Shown: positions 11,678 through 22,606 of the stretch, piece by piece | Layout of the letters: each line of letters opens with the position of its first letter | How positions within the stretch are numbered: position 1 is the first letter of the stretch | Assembly (NCBI RefSeq): GCF_964204645.1 | Contig: NC_134035.1 | Coordinates: 5,456,501-5,520,500, forward strand | DNA from: Tubulanus polymorphus | Taxonomy: Eukaryota > Nemertea > Palaeonemertea > Tubulaniformes > Tubulanidae | Direction: 5' to 3' | DNA length: 64,000 nt | Notes under the pieces: model-generated | What the model was told of the DNA's origin: nothing | Seen by the model: only the letters and a program-made list of their open reading frames with translations | The model's database searches: none | Program-made: the position numbers and the translations under genes

Positions 11678-12000
11678 ATTAACAAACGTAATTTCGGTTT
11701 TTAACGGAGTGTGCAGAAAGACTTGGATCTCTGAAATAGACATTTCTCAAGATTTCAAATGTTATGTACGGTACACGGAAAAAGACTGGAAACAATTTTC
11801 CTTCCGTTTTGTCATCTTAGAAGTTTCCTGTTTGTGTCGTGAAACATTCCGAAAACGCCCCACCTGAACTACCACCGATAGAGCCCGAAATTGTTGAAGT
11901 CACATTGAAAGAGAAATCCAAAGTTCAAGCTTTGACCACTTTACAAAGCGGTTTTTACATTTATTTTACATATTTCTATTAAGTTTTATTCAATTGTATA

Positions 12001-12006
12001 AATAAA
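12001..12006 (+). promoter_or_regulatory. Poly(A) signal downstream of the glycosyltransferase
   Basis: AATAAA 324 bases after the stop codon, preceded by an AT-rich 3' UTR. Confidence 0.5.
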
Positions 12007-12009
12007 TAT

Positions 12010-12600
12010 GGGGTAACCAATGCCTTTTGGCATTGGATCAGTCGGATAATTTCATTTGCATCAAATTGTCGGTCTGGGGCCGTCAGTACTCTTGCTATCG
12101 GTGAAATTCCACTGATAGTCTCGGTTTTGAAACTCATTTGGACCTGGTGACTTTGGTTCGGACTTACAATACCCGTACACGGTTGCTCGTACACAATGCC
12201 TTTCCCAGTTGCTGAGAGGAAGGATCTAGGAGTCCGCCGTGCACTAGATTGTGCGGGTGGCATTTAATTTAGGGCAGATTTTTGCGGGGGCTGCAACGGT
12301 AACTCAGGCGAGGCCGATCCATTTTGCCCGTGGCCCATTTTCGTTTTTGCTCAATTCCAAGGGGGACACATTCGAATTTTGATGGGGATGGACCAATCCA
12401 CCCGGTTCAGCCCTGTTGTCTCGCCCGGCGGCGATCACGGCACGGCGCCGGCCACCAGACCGGTCCTCCAGTCGGTTGTATAACATCTAACCAGTTCTAT
12501 AAGGATCGAAGAAACGTTTGAATGGTCCGTTGTCTAGTATGGCCATCATCCTAATCAATCAATCAATCAATCAATCGATCAATCAATCAATCAGTGATGA
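12010..12600. mobile_element. Possible retroelement 3' fragment ending in an (AATC)n tract
   Basis: Sequence of higher GC than its surroundings, open for about 95 and 60 codons on the minus strand (12263-11979, 12486-12304). It abuts a (AATC)n tract at about 12552-12593. A simple-repeat tail next to a displaced GC-rich block is typical of non-LTR element ends. I do not recognise either frame as a known domain, so this is a weak call. Confidence 0.25.
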
Positions 12601-12849
12601 AGGAATGAGGGGTAAGTAATTGGTTCGTAAAGGCGGTGAATGAGTTTTACACAGGCAAGCGAGTAGTGCTAGAAATGCCTTAGGTCAAGTGGCAGGTGGC
12701 TACTGGAGTCAGGTGTCTATAACGTGTAGTTTACACATTCACCGCCTACCATGTGTGAAGGGGCAGCACTGAACGGTCTATTGCCTCGATGAAGTGTAAT
12801 CAAACTCTGGCAACCAAGGATATCGCCGTAACTTTGGTCACATGTAAAC

Positions 12850-12997
12850 AATATGGCGACCTCCATGTAAAATGTAGATTGACATTTTGGAATGAATTTC
12901 GCAAATTATTCAATGAATTGACCCCATGATTTAACTGAAGGCACAGTACATACAGATAGTGATTTACTCGTTATTTTCTACAACTGAAGCTAGAGTG
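12850..12997 (+). other. Candidate 5' non-coding exon of the ankyrin-repeat gene
   Basis: A strong donor GTAAGTG at 12998 follows a region of about 150 bp upstream of the coding start. The first coding exon begins after a CAG acceptor at 13574, 11 bases before the ATG, so an upstream 5' UTR exon is required; this donor is a plausible end. The exon start is a guess. Confidence 0.3.
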
Positions 12998-13077
12998 GTA
13001 AGTGAAATTTAAGTATTTAGTGCTAGAAAAATGAAAAAGTCTTGATGGTAGACAGTCTGAGTATTGATTAGTGAGTG

Positions 13078-13170
13078 TCTGTGGTTTAGTTTCACGATCG
13101 GATATTTTCACAAAACATGTATAAGCTCATCCTATTATAAAAAGCTTACTACCAACGATTAGGTAACTAA
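13078..13170 (+). repeat. Dispersed repeat (empty-site copy of the interrupted element at 15068-15500)
   Basis: Starts GTCTGTGGTTTAGTTTCAC, ends AGCTTACTACCAACGATTAG. The same sequence occurs at 15068-15130 plus 15452-15500, where it is split by a 321-bp insertion. Confidence 0.75.
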
Positions 13171-13585
13171 GTCGTGATTGACTTTGGTCAATATGACAAT
13201 GGCAATGTCAATGTATTTATAGGCCTATTTATTGTATGAAATGACAGTCATTGACAGTTTTGTATTGATTTGCATTTATGAGTTAGACTAAATGAGTGGA
13301 TGACACTTGTTTCACAATCACTGATGAAGTAGGCAATTCTGGCCTATTTGTTGGCCTTAGGCCCTATATAGTCCTGAATACCAGATGATAGTTCAGAGTA
13401 GGCCTATGGGACAGGGAGGGTTTCCCTGTCCTTTGGCAACAACAAATAGATATTAGAATTATTCTTTTTCTCACCAGTTACTCTACTAAGCCTGATAATT
13501 TTTCGCAGTTAGTTCATTTCAGACTCGTTAAATTTCACAGCACAGCTGGAATGATTTGTTATTTGTTTTCACAGGTTCTGTCGCT

Positions 13586-16500
13586 ATGCCGACTGAAGAA
13601 AATTATACGATAGCGACGAAAGAACAAACGAAATCTAAACAGAATTCAACGTTTGGTCGTAGTCAGCTACACGACGCGTGTGGTTACGGTCAATTAGAAA
13701 CCGTACAACAATTACTAACAGTGAGGCTCATTTATCTCAAATAATTCTCATTTATCTCAAATAATTCTAATTTATTTCAAATGATTCTCATTTATCTCAA
13801 ATAGTTCTAATTTATCTCAAATAATTCTAATTTATCTCATATGATTTTCGTTTATCTCAAATCATTCTCATTTGTCTCAAATGATTCTCATTTTTGTCTC
13901 AAATAATTCTCATTCGTCTCAAATAATTCTCATTCATCTCAAATAATTTTCATACTTCTAAAATATAAATTAATTTCATTTTTTAATCTTTTGAATTTGT
14001 ACAAAGTGAGTGTTTAGTTTTTAAAACATGTATCAATGACATTAACTACTAGACGATGATATGTATATGTTATAAAGGGATCTATACGGAAACTACTATC
14101 TTTTCTTTGAAGAGTCCATTATATAAAATGCTTTATGTTTAGGACGGAACTTGTTGGATCAACCAGAAAACGAGCGCCGGACGAACAGCTCTACACGAAG
14201 CGAGCGCCGGGGGTCATGTCGCCGTCGTGAAATTGTTACTCAGTTACGACGCCGATTTCAGCGCTGAGGATAGAGACGGACGTACCGCGCTGCATGTCGC
14301 AGCGTTTAACGGAGAACTTGCAGTTTTAAAATGTCTTATTCAAAAAGGTTTGATATTCATTTGTGTTCTGTTTCTCGTTTGGGGTTTCTACGATTCGTTG
14401 ATTCCTTATAAACTCCCTCTAAACGGAAAATGCTTTTAAAAGTGCTCGAAACTCCTTTAATCTTAGCAAAATGCCTTATGAAACTCCTTTAAAACTCAAT
14501 GCTGAGAAATTGGTTATGAGAAATGTTTGTACTTGTACAGTAAACTAAATCGGTTCAGTTAGAATTAGTTTTTACCCTATTAGGCTGTTGCCAAATTAGA
14601 AACAGAGTTTACTTAGGTAGTGTTAAGGATAATAAATTGCTTATAAAACCACAGAATTAATGATTTTACCAAAATGAACAGTACAGTTAGGAGGGGTCTA
14701 CAGTAATTGTGATATGAAAGGGATGCAGACCCTTCCTCAAAATTCAAGATTTTCTCCCTTCGAAACTCCTTGGAAACTGCTTATATCCTGGAATGATCGA
14801 TATGCAGGGACCCTGTTGTTGGTGACGTTGGCCAGTGTATATTAATCTAAGCATTCTACATTATGTAAATGAAATTTCAGGAGCTTCGGCAACGTTGGTC
14901 GATAAACAAGGACGTTCGCTGTCTCACTTGGCTTCCATCAGAAATCACGCGAAGATTCTTCGTTATCTGTTTGATTTTGGTATCGATCTGGAATGTACGT
15001 GCAGCGTTGGTAAAATGCCGATGCATTACGCCGCGCAGCATGGAGGTAAGATCCGTTGTAGTCAGTAACCTGTCTGTGGTTTAGTTTCACAATCGGATTT
15101 TTTCACAAACCACGTTGGTATAAGCCCATCTTCACCCGTCAAGGGATTCGAACCCATTGCGCTAAAGCTGTTCCTCGAACCCCTTGACCTCACGAGTCGT
15201 TGGAGTCGTTACTAGCTGACCAGAATCCAGTCGTACCAATCACAGCGCTTGTAACAAACGACATTGGGCTTCTGTTGGTTTTCCTGTTAAATGGACCAAT
15301 CAGCGAACGTTTTACCGAAAAAGGAAGTATTTCGCAAATCGATGTATGACGTCATGCGCAACAGCGCCAGTAATGAATTCACGCTTCGTGAGGCCAGGGG
15401 GGCTGGTGGAAGCGAGTTCGGGAGTGATACTGGACCCCTGGCAAGCGAGGATGGTATAAGCCCATCCGATTATAAAAAGCTTACCACCAACGATTAGGTA
15501 ACTAACTAGATCCGTTGGTGACGTGGATTAGGTTTTTAACACGAAGAGAAAGAAATTTCCAAATACCTCTGATCTACTCTGACCAACCTTACTGATTTTA
15601 AAGTCTGGGTCATTAGTTTTAACCGAAAAGTTAGCAAGTTTTATGTAAAATGTTTTAGCTCCACTTTACGTGATTGAATCCATGTGAAATAGATGAAATA
15701 TGATGTCTCATGAATGAATAAGTCCCGCTATAGAATTCTATATGATAAAATTCATTGAAATGAAACCACAACCTTTCGGCTGTTGACTAATAGCCATCAT
15801 CAGATGGTTCATCATTACATCTGATGAAGCCTGTTGACTAACAGTTAGTCGACAGTTAGTCAACAGCCTAAATGTTGTGGTTTCATTTCAATAGATTATA
15901 TCATATAGAATTCTATTGTGGAACATGTTCATTCATCTACAGTTTTACCCTTTCAGTGCGTCTACACCGCAGTGCGGTGTACGAATCGGTGATGGATTTT
16001 GTTAGTACACCGCACTGCGGTGTATTGATTTAATTAGTAATTACTAATTATCTCTCTTGAAAGATGGCAGCACCTGTCAAACAGTGAAATATTAGTAACT
16101 AACGATATACCGCGCCAGGGTGTAGACGCACTATAGCACTATTCCCGTTATTCAACACACTAGGGTGGAATTTTTCAGAATTTTCAAATTATCTTCAGCA
16201 CTATAGGGTATTAATTAGCCAGCACTGAAAGGGTTAAATGGATCGTAGTGTTTTATTCGACTACTAATGATGTCTCGTTTCATTTTTAGGTTTGGAATGT
16301 TTGATAAGCCTCGTAGAGCGAGATTGTGATACCACATTACCCGACGATAACGGTTTACTGGCGGCTCATTACGCAGCGATGTACGATAATCTCGATTGCC
16401 TGCGATTCTTAATACAACAAGGCACGTCGCTAGAAGTCGTTCAAGGGGAAGGTCGCACTCCCGCTCATCTTGTAAGTTAGATGATAGATGTTTCCTTTGT

Positions 16501-18074
16501 GTTTATCGCGAAACTGGTCCCTTAAATAGGGTGTCGTAGGGTGATTCAGAAAAATCTAGAATAATTCGGGGAAAACTTTGGGAATTTGGCAAATCTTACC
16601 AAAAACTTGGAAAACTCTTGACCATGTGTGTCTTAATCTGTACGTGAGTGAAAAATGAATGAATGAATTGTAACATTTTAAACATCCTCAGAGTCACTCG
16701 GGGAATTTGTGTTGTAACATGGAAAATCAAGAAAAACTGGAATTTGTAAATGGGCGGAAAGTGGTTACGCTGCTAATGTAATCCTGTTGTTATTTTTCCT
16801 CGTTGTAGGCCGCGATGAAAGGGGCTTTAACTTGTTTACACTGGCTGCTAGAAAAAGGTGCTAATCCGAATATACAAGACATGCATGGAAACACAGTCGG
16901 TCATTGCGCTATCGAAACCGGGCAGGCGAAAGCGTTCAATTGTTACCTGCAACACGACGGTCTTATCGACGTTCTCAATAGTAAAAACGAAGATTTACAT
17001 CAAACCGCTCGTCGATACGGACACCCGAATCTCATGGATCGTGCAAGTGAGTTTAGGCCTCTGACTGGTGGAAATTTCCTATATTGCCATTTGTAGTTAA
17101 TTTGTTGTGATGCCTGGTGTTTGTAGTTCATTTTCAATTGAAAATGTCTCAGGTGAAGTACTGCGAAGCGTGCATGATCAGTTTTTGAGAGTGTGCTAGT
17201 AAAATGTCTAAAGTCTGTTGTAGTTCATTTTCGATTAGAAATGTATCTCGGGTTAAGATACACATGCCATTGTAGTCAACACCTGTTTTACTCAACTTAT
17301 TTTAACGTTGGCATTTATTATTTCTAATTCCAGTGAAGAATGAAGTGACTTGCGACACGTGTTTTCGCGCGTATAAATATCACGTGTGGCAAACGGCCAA
17401 CCAGCCGAAACCGGTGGAACGAAGTATAACTAGAGCTAGTAGAAAAGCGTACGCTCCGTACGTTCACGGCAAGTAAGTACCTGGTATATGACAATAATCT
17501 TTACTCAGTTCTACAATTGTCGAGTTGAAATTTGACTGACTGAAAATGGAGTGATCCAATTCACATCCACAGTATCCAGTTCTATAGGCCTAGGTCTAGG
17601 TTAAGTTGTTGGTAGTTCATGAGATTCAAAACTCAACCAAGATTTTGAACTGGAGCATTGTCTATATAAATGATACCTTGTTTCTCCTAATCGCGTGCTT
17701 TTGTGAACTAAAATCAAATTTGTAATCAGTTAATTTCTATATAGCTGCCGGGTCTGGTTAAGCTAGCTTGATTTTGATGTTAAAAAAAGTACTGTACAGG
17801 GTAGATAGGTGGCAGGCCGGGCCAACTGTTAGGCTCAGCAGAAAAAAGTTATCAATTTTTTTGCCTTAAATGTGACAATTCTTTTTAATTATTCTATCAT
17901 GGTTTTCCTTGTAGTCGGTCAGAATCGCCGCCACCGATTAAAATAAAACCAGTTCGAAGTAAAAAGAAAAATGCCAAAAACACCGACAATAAAGATGGGG
18001 ATGAGAATGCTGAATTGCCAAAACGAGATATCGCTGCCAAATATTTCGGAGAATTTCTAGAAGGTGGAATTTAA
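13586..18074 (+). CDS. Ankyrin-repeat protein with cysteine-containing C-terminal region, seven coding exons
   Basis: Likely a protein-binding scaffold; partner unknown. Coding exons: 13586-13720, 14143-14347, 14881-15045, 16290-16471, 16809-17046, 17334-17472, 17915-18074. Phases join (0,1,1,0,1,2) and give 407 residues. After a short polar N-terminus (starting MPTEENYT) come about eight ankyrin repeats, recognisable by GRTALHEA, DGRTALHVAAFNGE, GRSLSHLA, KMPMHYAAQHG, NGLLAAHYAA, GRTPAHLAAMKGA and HGNTVGHCA. The tail has CDTCFRAY (a lone CxxC), an Arg/Lys-rich linker, SESPPP and a Lys-rich stretch. The ATG at 13586 lies 11 bases after an acceptor, and it is the first in frame. The poly(A) signal is at 18286. 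Introns carry a minisatellite, a SINE and a MITE. ANKRD42 was considered as a name but the flanks do not fit well enough. Confidence 0.82.
13728..13955 (+). repeat. 20-bp minisatellite immediately after an ankyrin-gene donor site
   Basis: About 11 copies of a unit reading TCTCATTTATCTCAAATAAT with C/T and A/G variants. It begins a few bases after the 5' splice site at 13721, so the first unit nearly overlaps the donor. Confidence 0.85.
15068..15500 (+). repeat. Dispersed repeat interrupted by a SINE-like insertion
   Basis: The two halves (15068-15130, 15452-15500) join to match the uninterrupted copy at 13078-13170. It lies in ankyrin-gene intron 3. Confidence 0.7.
15131..15451 (-). mobile_element. 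tRNA-like SINE with 15-bp target-site duplication
   Basis: A 321-bp insertion flanked by perfect direct repeats TGGTATAAGCCCATC (15116-15130 and 15452-15466). On the minus strand it contains GGGTTCGAATCCC, a consensus RNA polymerase III B box, within about 30 bp of the 15131 end. It interrupts a repeat whose empty copy exists at 13078, which proves an insertion. No reverse transcriptase is encoded, so it would be non-autonomous. Confidence 0.7.
15765..15900. repeat. Foldback element around a CTGATGAAG core
   Basis: Inverted repeat: the left arm has GAAATGAAACCACAACCTTT and GTTGACTAATAG; the right arm has the complement (CAACAGCC, TGTTGTGGTTTCATTTCAAT). It lies in ankyrin-gene intron 3. Confidence 0.65.
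15944..16237 (-). mobile_element. piggyBac-like MITE, copy 2 (inverted relative to copy 1)
   Basis: A 286-bp element (15948-16233) with ends CCCTTTCAGTGC and GCACTGAAAGGG, flanked by TTTA on the left and TTAA on the right, so one target base has mutated. Internal order matches copy 1 at 7384-7671 read on the other strand. Located in ankyrin-gene intron 3, about 50 bp before the next exon. Confidence 0.8.
17105..17275 (-). repeat. Copies of the SMYD4-intron tandem repeat, inverted
   Basis: Two diverged units containing TTGTAGTTCATTTTC, GAAAATGTCTCAGGTGAAGT and GTAAAATGTCTAAAG, the reverse complement of the unit at 8460-8850. It sits in ankyrin-gene intron 5. Confidence 0.6.
17640..17880 (+). 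repeat. Dispersed repeat upstream of the last ankyrin-gene exon
   Basis: Shares a series of blocks with 34480-34690: ATGATACCTTGT, TCTCCTAA, TGCCGGGTCTG and GGCTCAGCAGAAA in the same order and spacing. It ends about 35-40 bp before the exon at 17915. Confidence 0.6.
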
Positions 18075-19140
18075 TGAAGACTTAATTTCCTGTAGCCTTT
18101 ATTTATGTATATTTATTTGATGTATATTTATTCTATATATGGCAGTTTTGCTGTGAAGATGTGCCAAAAATCGAATATATAATTGTTGTAACAAATAATG
18201 GATTCTAGCTATTTTTTCTAACTTTGTCTATTTAAGAATGATGTTCATCCGTCCAGTGTTGTTGTTTAATGTATACATGCTACAGAATAAATCGTATATG
18301 ACAACTACATTCAAGCCGGATTTTATCTTCATGTATCTAGTTGTTTTCTGAAGGTTTTTCTGTCCATTCGGCAGAGATACTTTATAATATCCCCTCGATT
18401 ATTATTATATATACTCCGCAATCTTTAAGTGTTAAGAGTCTGCAAATGCCAATTCAATTTCGAAATGATTATCGTGATATTAAACGACATCTAGGATCAA
18501 TTTCCTAGACACGTCCCCGCGCATTCTAATGCCACTTTCATAATGTCCATTGGCAATGCCATAACTGATGAAATTACTGGAGACTTGGAAACCGAACTGA
18601 GGTAAAACCGAATAAAATAATGACATGAACAACGAAACTGATTAAGTATTTACAAATTCATTTATTTTAAGTCAAAATATTTAAATATAGGCTTGTACCA
18701 GTGCATGTTATATACTGGAATGGGGAATCTTACCTTTCCCTATAAATTAAAACATATCAATCAACATGAATTAGAAAGTCTGAAAGTGGTGTTTCAATCA
18801 CCAGCTTCATTTTCAAAACTTGTTTACCGTTAGTTCGAAAGACACCATGCCCACCAACATTGCATAAATATACTTTCAGCTATCGAGTATTGAAATACAA
18901 TAACTAAGGGTTCCCGGCTCTGTCTCCTTGCTCTTTACAAAAATTCCCATATTATACACCTTTATTTTGTTCTTTATTCGTGAATATGGAAAAAGTGAAT
19001 TCAATTTCGATTACAGTAATAATATACATTTTTGCATTTAACGATCCAATTCAACGTCTCGAGTATACCTAGTATTTCCCTCGGCGTATTTACAGACGTC
19101 CACAAGGATAGGGAATCACTCAATACCAAATTATTTCAGG
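18075..19140 (+). other. 3' UTR of the ankyrin gene and convergent spacer
   Basis: AATAAA at 18286-18291 is the likely poly(A) signal of the + strand ankyrin gene. The rest is AT-rich. On the minus strand TTTATT-type complements near 18660 and 18961 could serve UNC50. No other gene seen. Confidence 0.5.
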
Positions 19141-19350
19141 CCAGTTATCTAAGTTACCCTTATAGGTAAACCTCAACCTGGGCCCGGTTTTATAGACCGG
19201 GTATCAAAGTTACCCTTTTTAGGAATAAACCCTCAACCTGGACCCGGTTTTATAGACCTGGTATCAAATCTACCCCACGGGTTAAATCCTTAACCTGGGC
19301 CTGCTTTTATAGACCGGGTATCAAAGTTACCTTTAGGGATAAATCGTCGA
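19141..19350 (-). repeat. Tandem repeat of about 60-63 bp in the UNC50 3' region
   Basis: Three to four copies of a unit with CAACCTGGGCCCGGTTTTAT, AGACCGGGTATCAAAGTTAC and CC. Each unit contains a small hairpin (CCCGGT-TTTAT-AGACCGGG). It starts about 60 bp beyond the UNC50 stop, so it probably lies in the transcript's 3' UTR. Confidence 0.85.
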
Positions 19351-19407
19351 TGAAACTCAACCCAGATATACTTTATATAATCTAGCAATATAGCAATCCG
19401 AATCGCT

Positions 19408-20250
19408 CTAAATTCTCCAATGATAGAAATAGCACAGACCCATACTGAAGTTCCAATTAAACACCAGCGACAAAATATAAACAAGAAACATGCCGGTCAT
19501 CGGGTATAAAAATATCTGCGTTCGTTTTAAAAACGAGAGCGCGCTATAACCGAGAAACGTAATATATATATAGTAACAGACAGCGACGAGCCAGAGCGTG
19601 TTCCCGACTAAACAACCGACGAACCAATCGTGATTAACGACGTGCGCGAGAATCGGCAGCTGGAAAAAGTGCAAAATCATCAACAGCGGGAAAAACGCGT
19701 TCAAATGAACGTCGAACGCATAACCCCATTCGACGTCGTCGACGGCCGTCGTGCCGACTCCGCGCGATTGTATCATGTATTTATTACTGACGAACCACAG
19801 CGCGGTCGCCACTAGCAACCCGACGCCGATGCAATCGACGAAGATCACCCACGCTAAAAACTTGGCGAAACCGGCGAACGAGAGTCTGAGAACGACCGCG
19901 AAGCCGATCGACGAAACGAACAGCCAGAAACTGAGCACGACGAGAAACGCCGGGTCGTCGCGCGCGAATTGATCCTTCGTGCATTTGCGATATTGGAAAT
20001 TGCGATAAACCTTCTGCGGCGACACGAACAGGTATAACATCTGCCAGAACGCGTATTCGAAGTCCATTTGGCGAATTTTGAACAGGCGGCGAAAGTATTT
20101 TTGGCGTTTAGCGGACGCGGTGCTTCGCGCGGCCGACATCGACTGGTGATGCGCGGAGTTAGCGCCGCCCGGGGTTACGAGGACGTCCGGCGACAGCGGT
20201 CTCGATCCCGATGGAGATACCGGGGGTGATGTTCTCCCGTAATGATACAT
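19408..20250 (-). CDS. UNC50: UNC50 homologue (Golgi/ER multipass membrane protein)
   Basis: UNC-50/GMH1 family protein, which in worms is needed for assembly or trafficking of certain nicotinic acetylcholine receptors and in yeast acts at the Golgi. The 280-residue frame has a Ser/Pro-rich N-terminus (about 50), then a conserved block RQMDFEYAFWQM, LFVSPQKVYRNF, and five or so hydrophobic segments, including a region with EWGYAFDVHLNAFFP and HVVNHDWFVGCLVGNT that is characteristic of the family. Human UNC50 is about 259 residues. The whole coding region lies in one exon; a TTGTAG acceptor just upstream (exon begins at 20267) indicates a 5' UTR intron. It converges with the ankyrin gene. Confidence 0.93.
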   Translation of the reverse strand: MYHYGRTSPPVSPSGSRPLSPDVLVTPGGANSAHHQSMSAARSTASAKRQKYFRRLFKIRQMDFEYAFWQMLYLFVSPQKVYRNFQYRKCTKDQFARDDPAFLVVLSFWLFVSSIGFAVVLRLSFAGFAKFLAWVIFVDCIGVGLLVATALWFVSNKYMIQSRGVGTTAVDDVEWGYAFDVHLNAFFPLLMILHFFQLPILAHVVNHDWFVGCLVGNTLWLVAVCYYIYITFLGYSALSFLKRTQIFLYPMTGMFLVYILSLVFNWNFSMGLCYFYHWRI

Positions 20251-20636
20251 CTTCCTTCACTGCACACCTACAATATATAAGAAACGAATATAAAACTCAG
20301 TCACAGCAGAACAAAGACAATGATGACAAAATGAGATATTTTAGTAGGTCCAAAATTCTAGTCTGAATACCAGTCATTGTTACGGGGTCCCCTACCGATG
20401 GCTAGGCACTAGACTAGCCTAATTCAAGAAAGAAACACCACACTCTCGCGCAATTGCATCAAATCCAAACTTACTACGCAGTGGATATTTTACCGTATAC
20501 GGCTGAGTATTTATTTCCGCTATTTTATCGTACATCGTCGCTGATTGACTGATTCACGCCGCACATGCGCACAGAGGTGCGCGACTTAGAAAATTCAAGG
20601 AAAGTGTGGAGAACAGAGTGAGAAAATAGAACGGAT

Positions 20637-20706
20637 AGAGCGAGACTCGAACCCGGGCCAGTAAATTACTAGCGCAGCGTCATACCACTAGACCATCGAG
20701 CTCGCT
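20637..20706 (-). mobile_element. tRNA-derived SINE head or tRNA pseudogene
   Basis: Reads GCGAGCTCGATGGTCTAGTG then GTATGAC, ending GGCCCGGGTTCGAGTCTCGC. A box (TGGTCTAGTGG) and B box (GGTTCGAGTC) are well spaced. Four of five T-stem pairs form, but the acceptor stem does not, so a functional tRNA is unlikely. Confidence 0.6.
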
Positions 20707-22600
20707 AAAAACCAATCAAATGTTTTAACTACCTATAGTACCTCACCTTACCCTAATTCTATCCCTACTAGGCGTAAAACGGAACCCTCTTCTCACCCTC
20801 TTGACACTAACCCTATCGAAACCCTAACCCTCTAAACCCAATATGATGATTCTATTGTTACTTCTATTAGTTAATACTATATATTAACCTTTGTACGGTA
20901 AAATAGCGGAAGTAAATACTTTGCCGAATACGGTTAAATATCCACTTCGAACTTATTAACTAATCAATCTGTCGCATACATACACGAGACGAGTAATTTT
21001 GACGTCGGTCAGCCCAGGTTAAATTACTAACTTACGTACAGAGATACTATCTTGTGAGACTAAGATTTTCCCGGACCGGGAACTTGTTGAATTAACTAAC
21101 CAACTAACTGAATACTAACCTTGTGATCTGTAGTTTTTAAACGCTACACAAAAACGTACAGTAGTAATAAATTGTCATCAGTAGTGACGTGACAACCATA
21201 TTGAAAATACGAAATCGAACATGTTGACTGAAATTTGAAATTAAAATCATCTATATTGAATAGTAATAATAAAGGGTAGCTCCGAAAATATCTGAATCAA
21301 GGCATCCATATCGTTTTTCCAGGCCATGAACTCTCTTTCGTTTTGAAATTCCATCATGATATTGTACTCGTCGATGTGATAGTGCGAGGGGCTCACTCCA
21401 AGAGACCCTCCGCGTGACCCCGAATAGCACCAGTCTCTTTGATTCTTTTATATTATATTCACTTGATTGTATCGCCACCTAGTTTCCTTGCTGTAGTATT
21501 ATATTTTGTTTTACGTTTAACATATTTTATTTGCAAATATTCTCTATTCCTATGTTATCCATTATAAAAGCGATTTTAAATGTATGTCCACTCTTGTACT
21601 GTTTTCCCTGTGTTTTGATGTTAATATTTTATTGCATGTCATTTCCTATGTAACTTGTGTATTATATGGAGCAATAAAATTAAAGTTCAAGTTCAAGTTC
21701 AAGTTCTCACGCCGCGCCCGCACCGCAATCGAATCACGCTAGAGATGATTTGTCGGCCACGAAATTTTGAAAATTTATCCGGTAGCATTACATGTCATTT
21801 CAGGATCGTTGCTGCCATACAAAAGATCAGTTCCAAAACAATGCCCACAAATAATGAAGAAATAGATAATACGTAAGTAGTTTTATCTAACCTTTATTTC
21901 AAAGAAAGCCAAACGCAATGTACACAAGTAATGCGGCTAACAGGTGCCTTTAACAAACCTTTTTTTTCAACGATTTTTAAAAAACATTTTTTGTAACAAC
22001 AGAAAAAAAAATAAATGTAAATGATTACTATGAGGCTAAAATATGCAAAATACACTACGCCATGATAAATAAAAAACACACACATTCACCGTCATATCAT
22101 ATATATATAACTAGTAGAAAATTTACCCAAATGTCACACGTTAATTCGATACGATCTAAAATTGACCGCCATATGCAATTTCACTTAACATTGACAAACA
22201 TGTACATATTCATAAATTCTAGATGTTATACATAAATATCATATATCGTCACAATATATTAGTTTTATACATATTTTATGATATCACATTTTTGAAGACT
22301 TGACTCTACCGGATTTATCCGTAGAGAGATGCGAGCTTACATTATATCATCATGCAAAAAATTATTTCTTTTGTTTTGGTCAGGTCGCATCGTTAGGAAT
22401 GAAGGGACATGCCTACAGCATGAAACGTGACCTGTAACCAGATAGCCCTAAACACTGAAGAATTCTATTGAATTTTGAGAGAAATATGAAAAAATTCGCG
22501 AGAAAATAAAATATAGGGGCTACTTTATAATTTATGCCTCACTCTTTAATGTCTGTATCACAGTTGTAGCTAGGTGACGTCTATTCAGACGAGCCACTTC
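20707..22600. other. Spacer between UNC50 and MATE; possible non-LTR tail
   Basis: No coding exon recognised. At about 21650-21710 the motif GGAGCAATAAAATTAAAG is followed by (TTCAAG)n, the kind of 3' end seen in non-LTR retroelements; nothing upstream of it reads as reverse transcriptase. The stretch from 21890 to 22560 is AT-rich and contains the MATE 3' UTR. Confidence 0.35.
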
Positions 22601-22606
22601 TCATAT

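Noticed and set aside
13728-13955. CRISPR-like array of evenly spaced repeats
   Set aside because: Units are contiguous without unique spacers and the genome is eukaryotic, so it is a minisatellite.
20637-20706. Functional tRNA gene on the minus strand
   Set aside because: A and B boxes are good but the acceptor stem does not pair, so it was called SINE or pseudogene instead.
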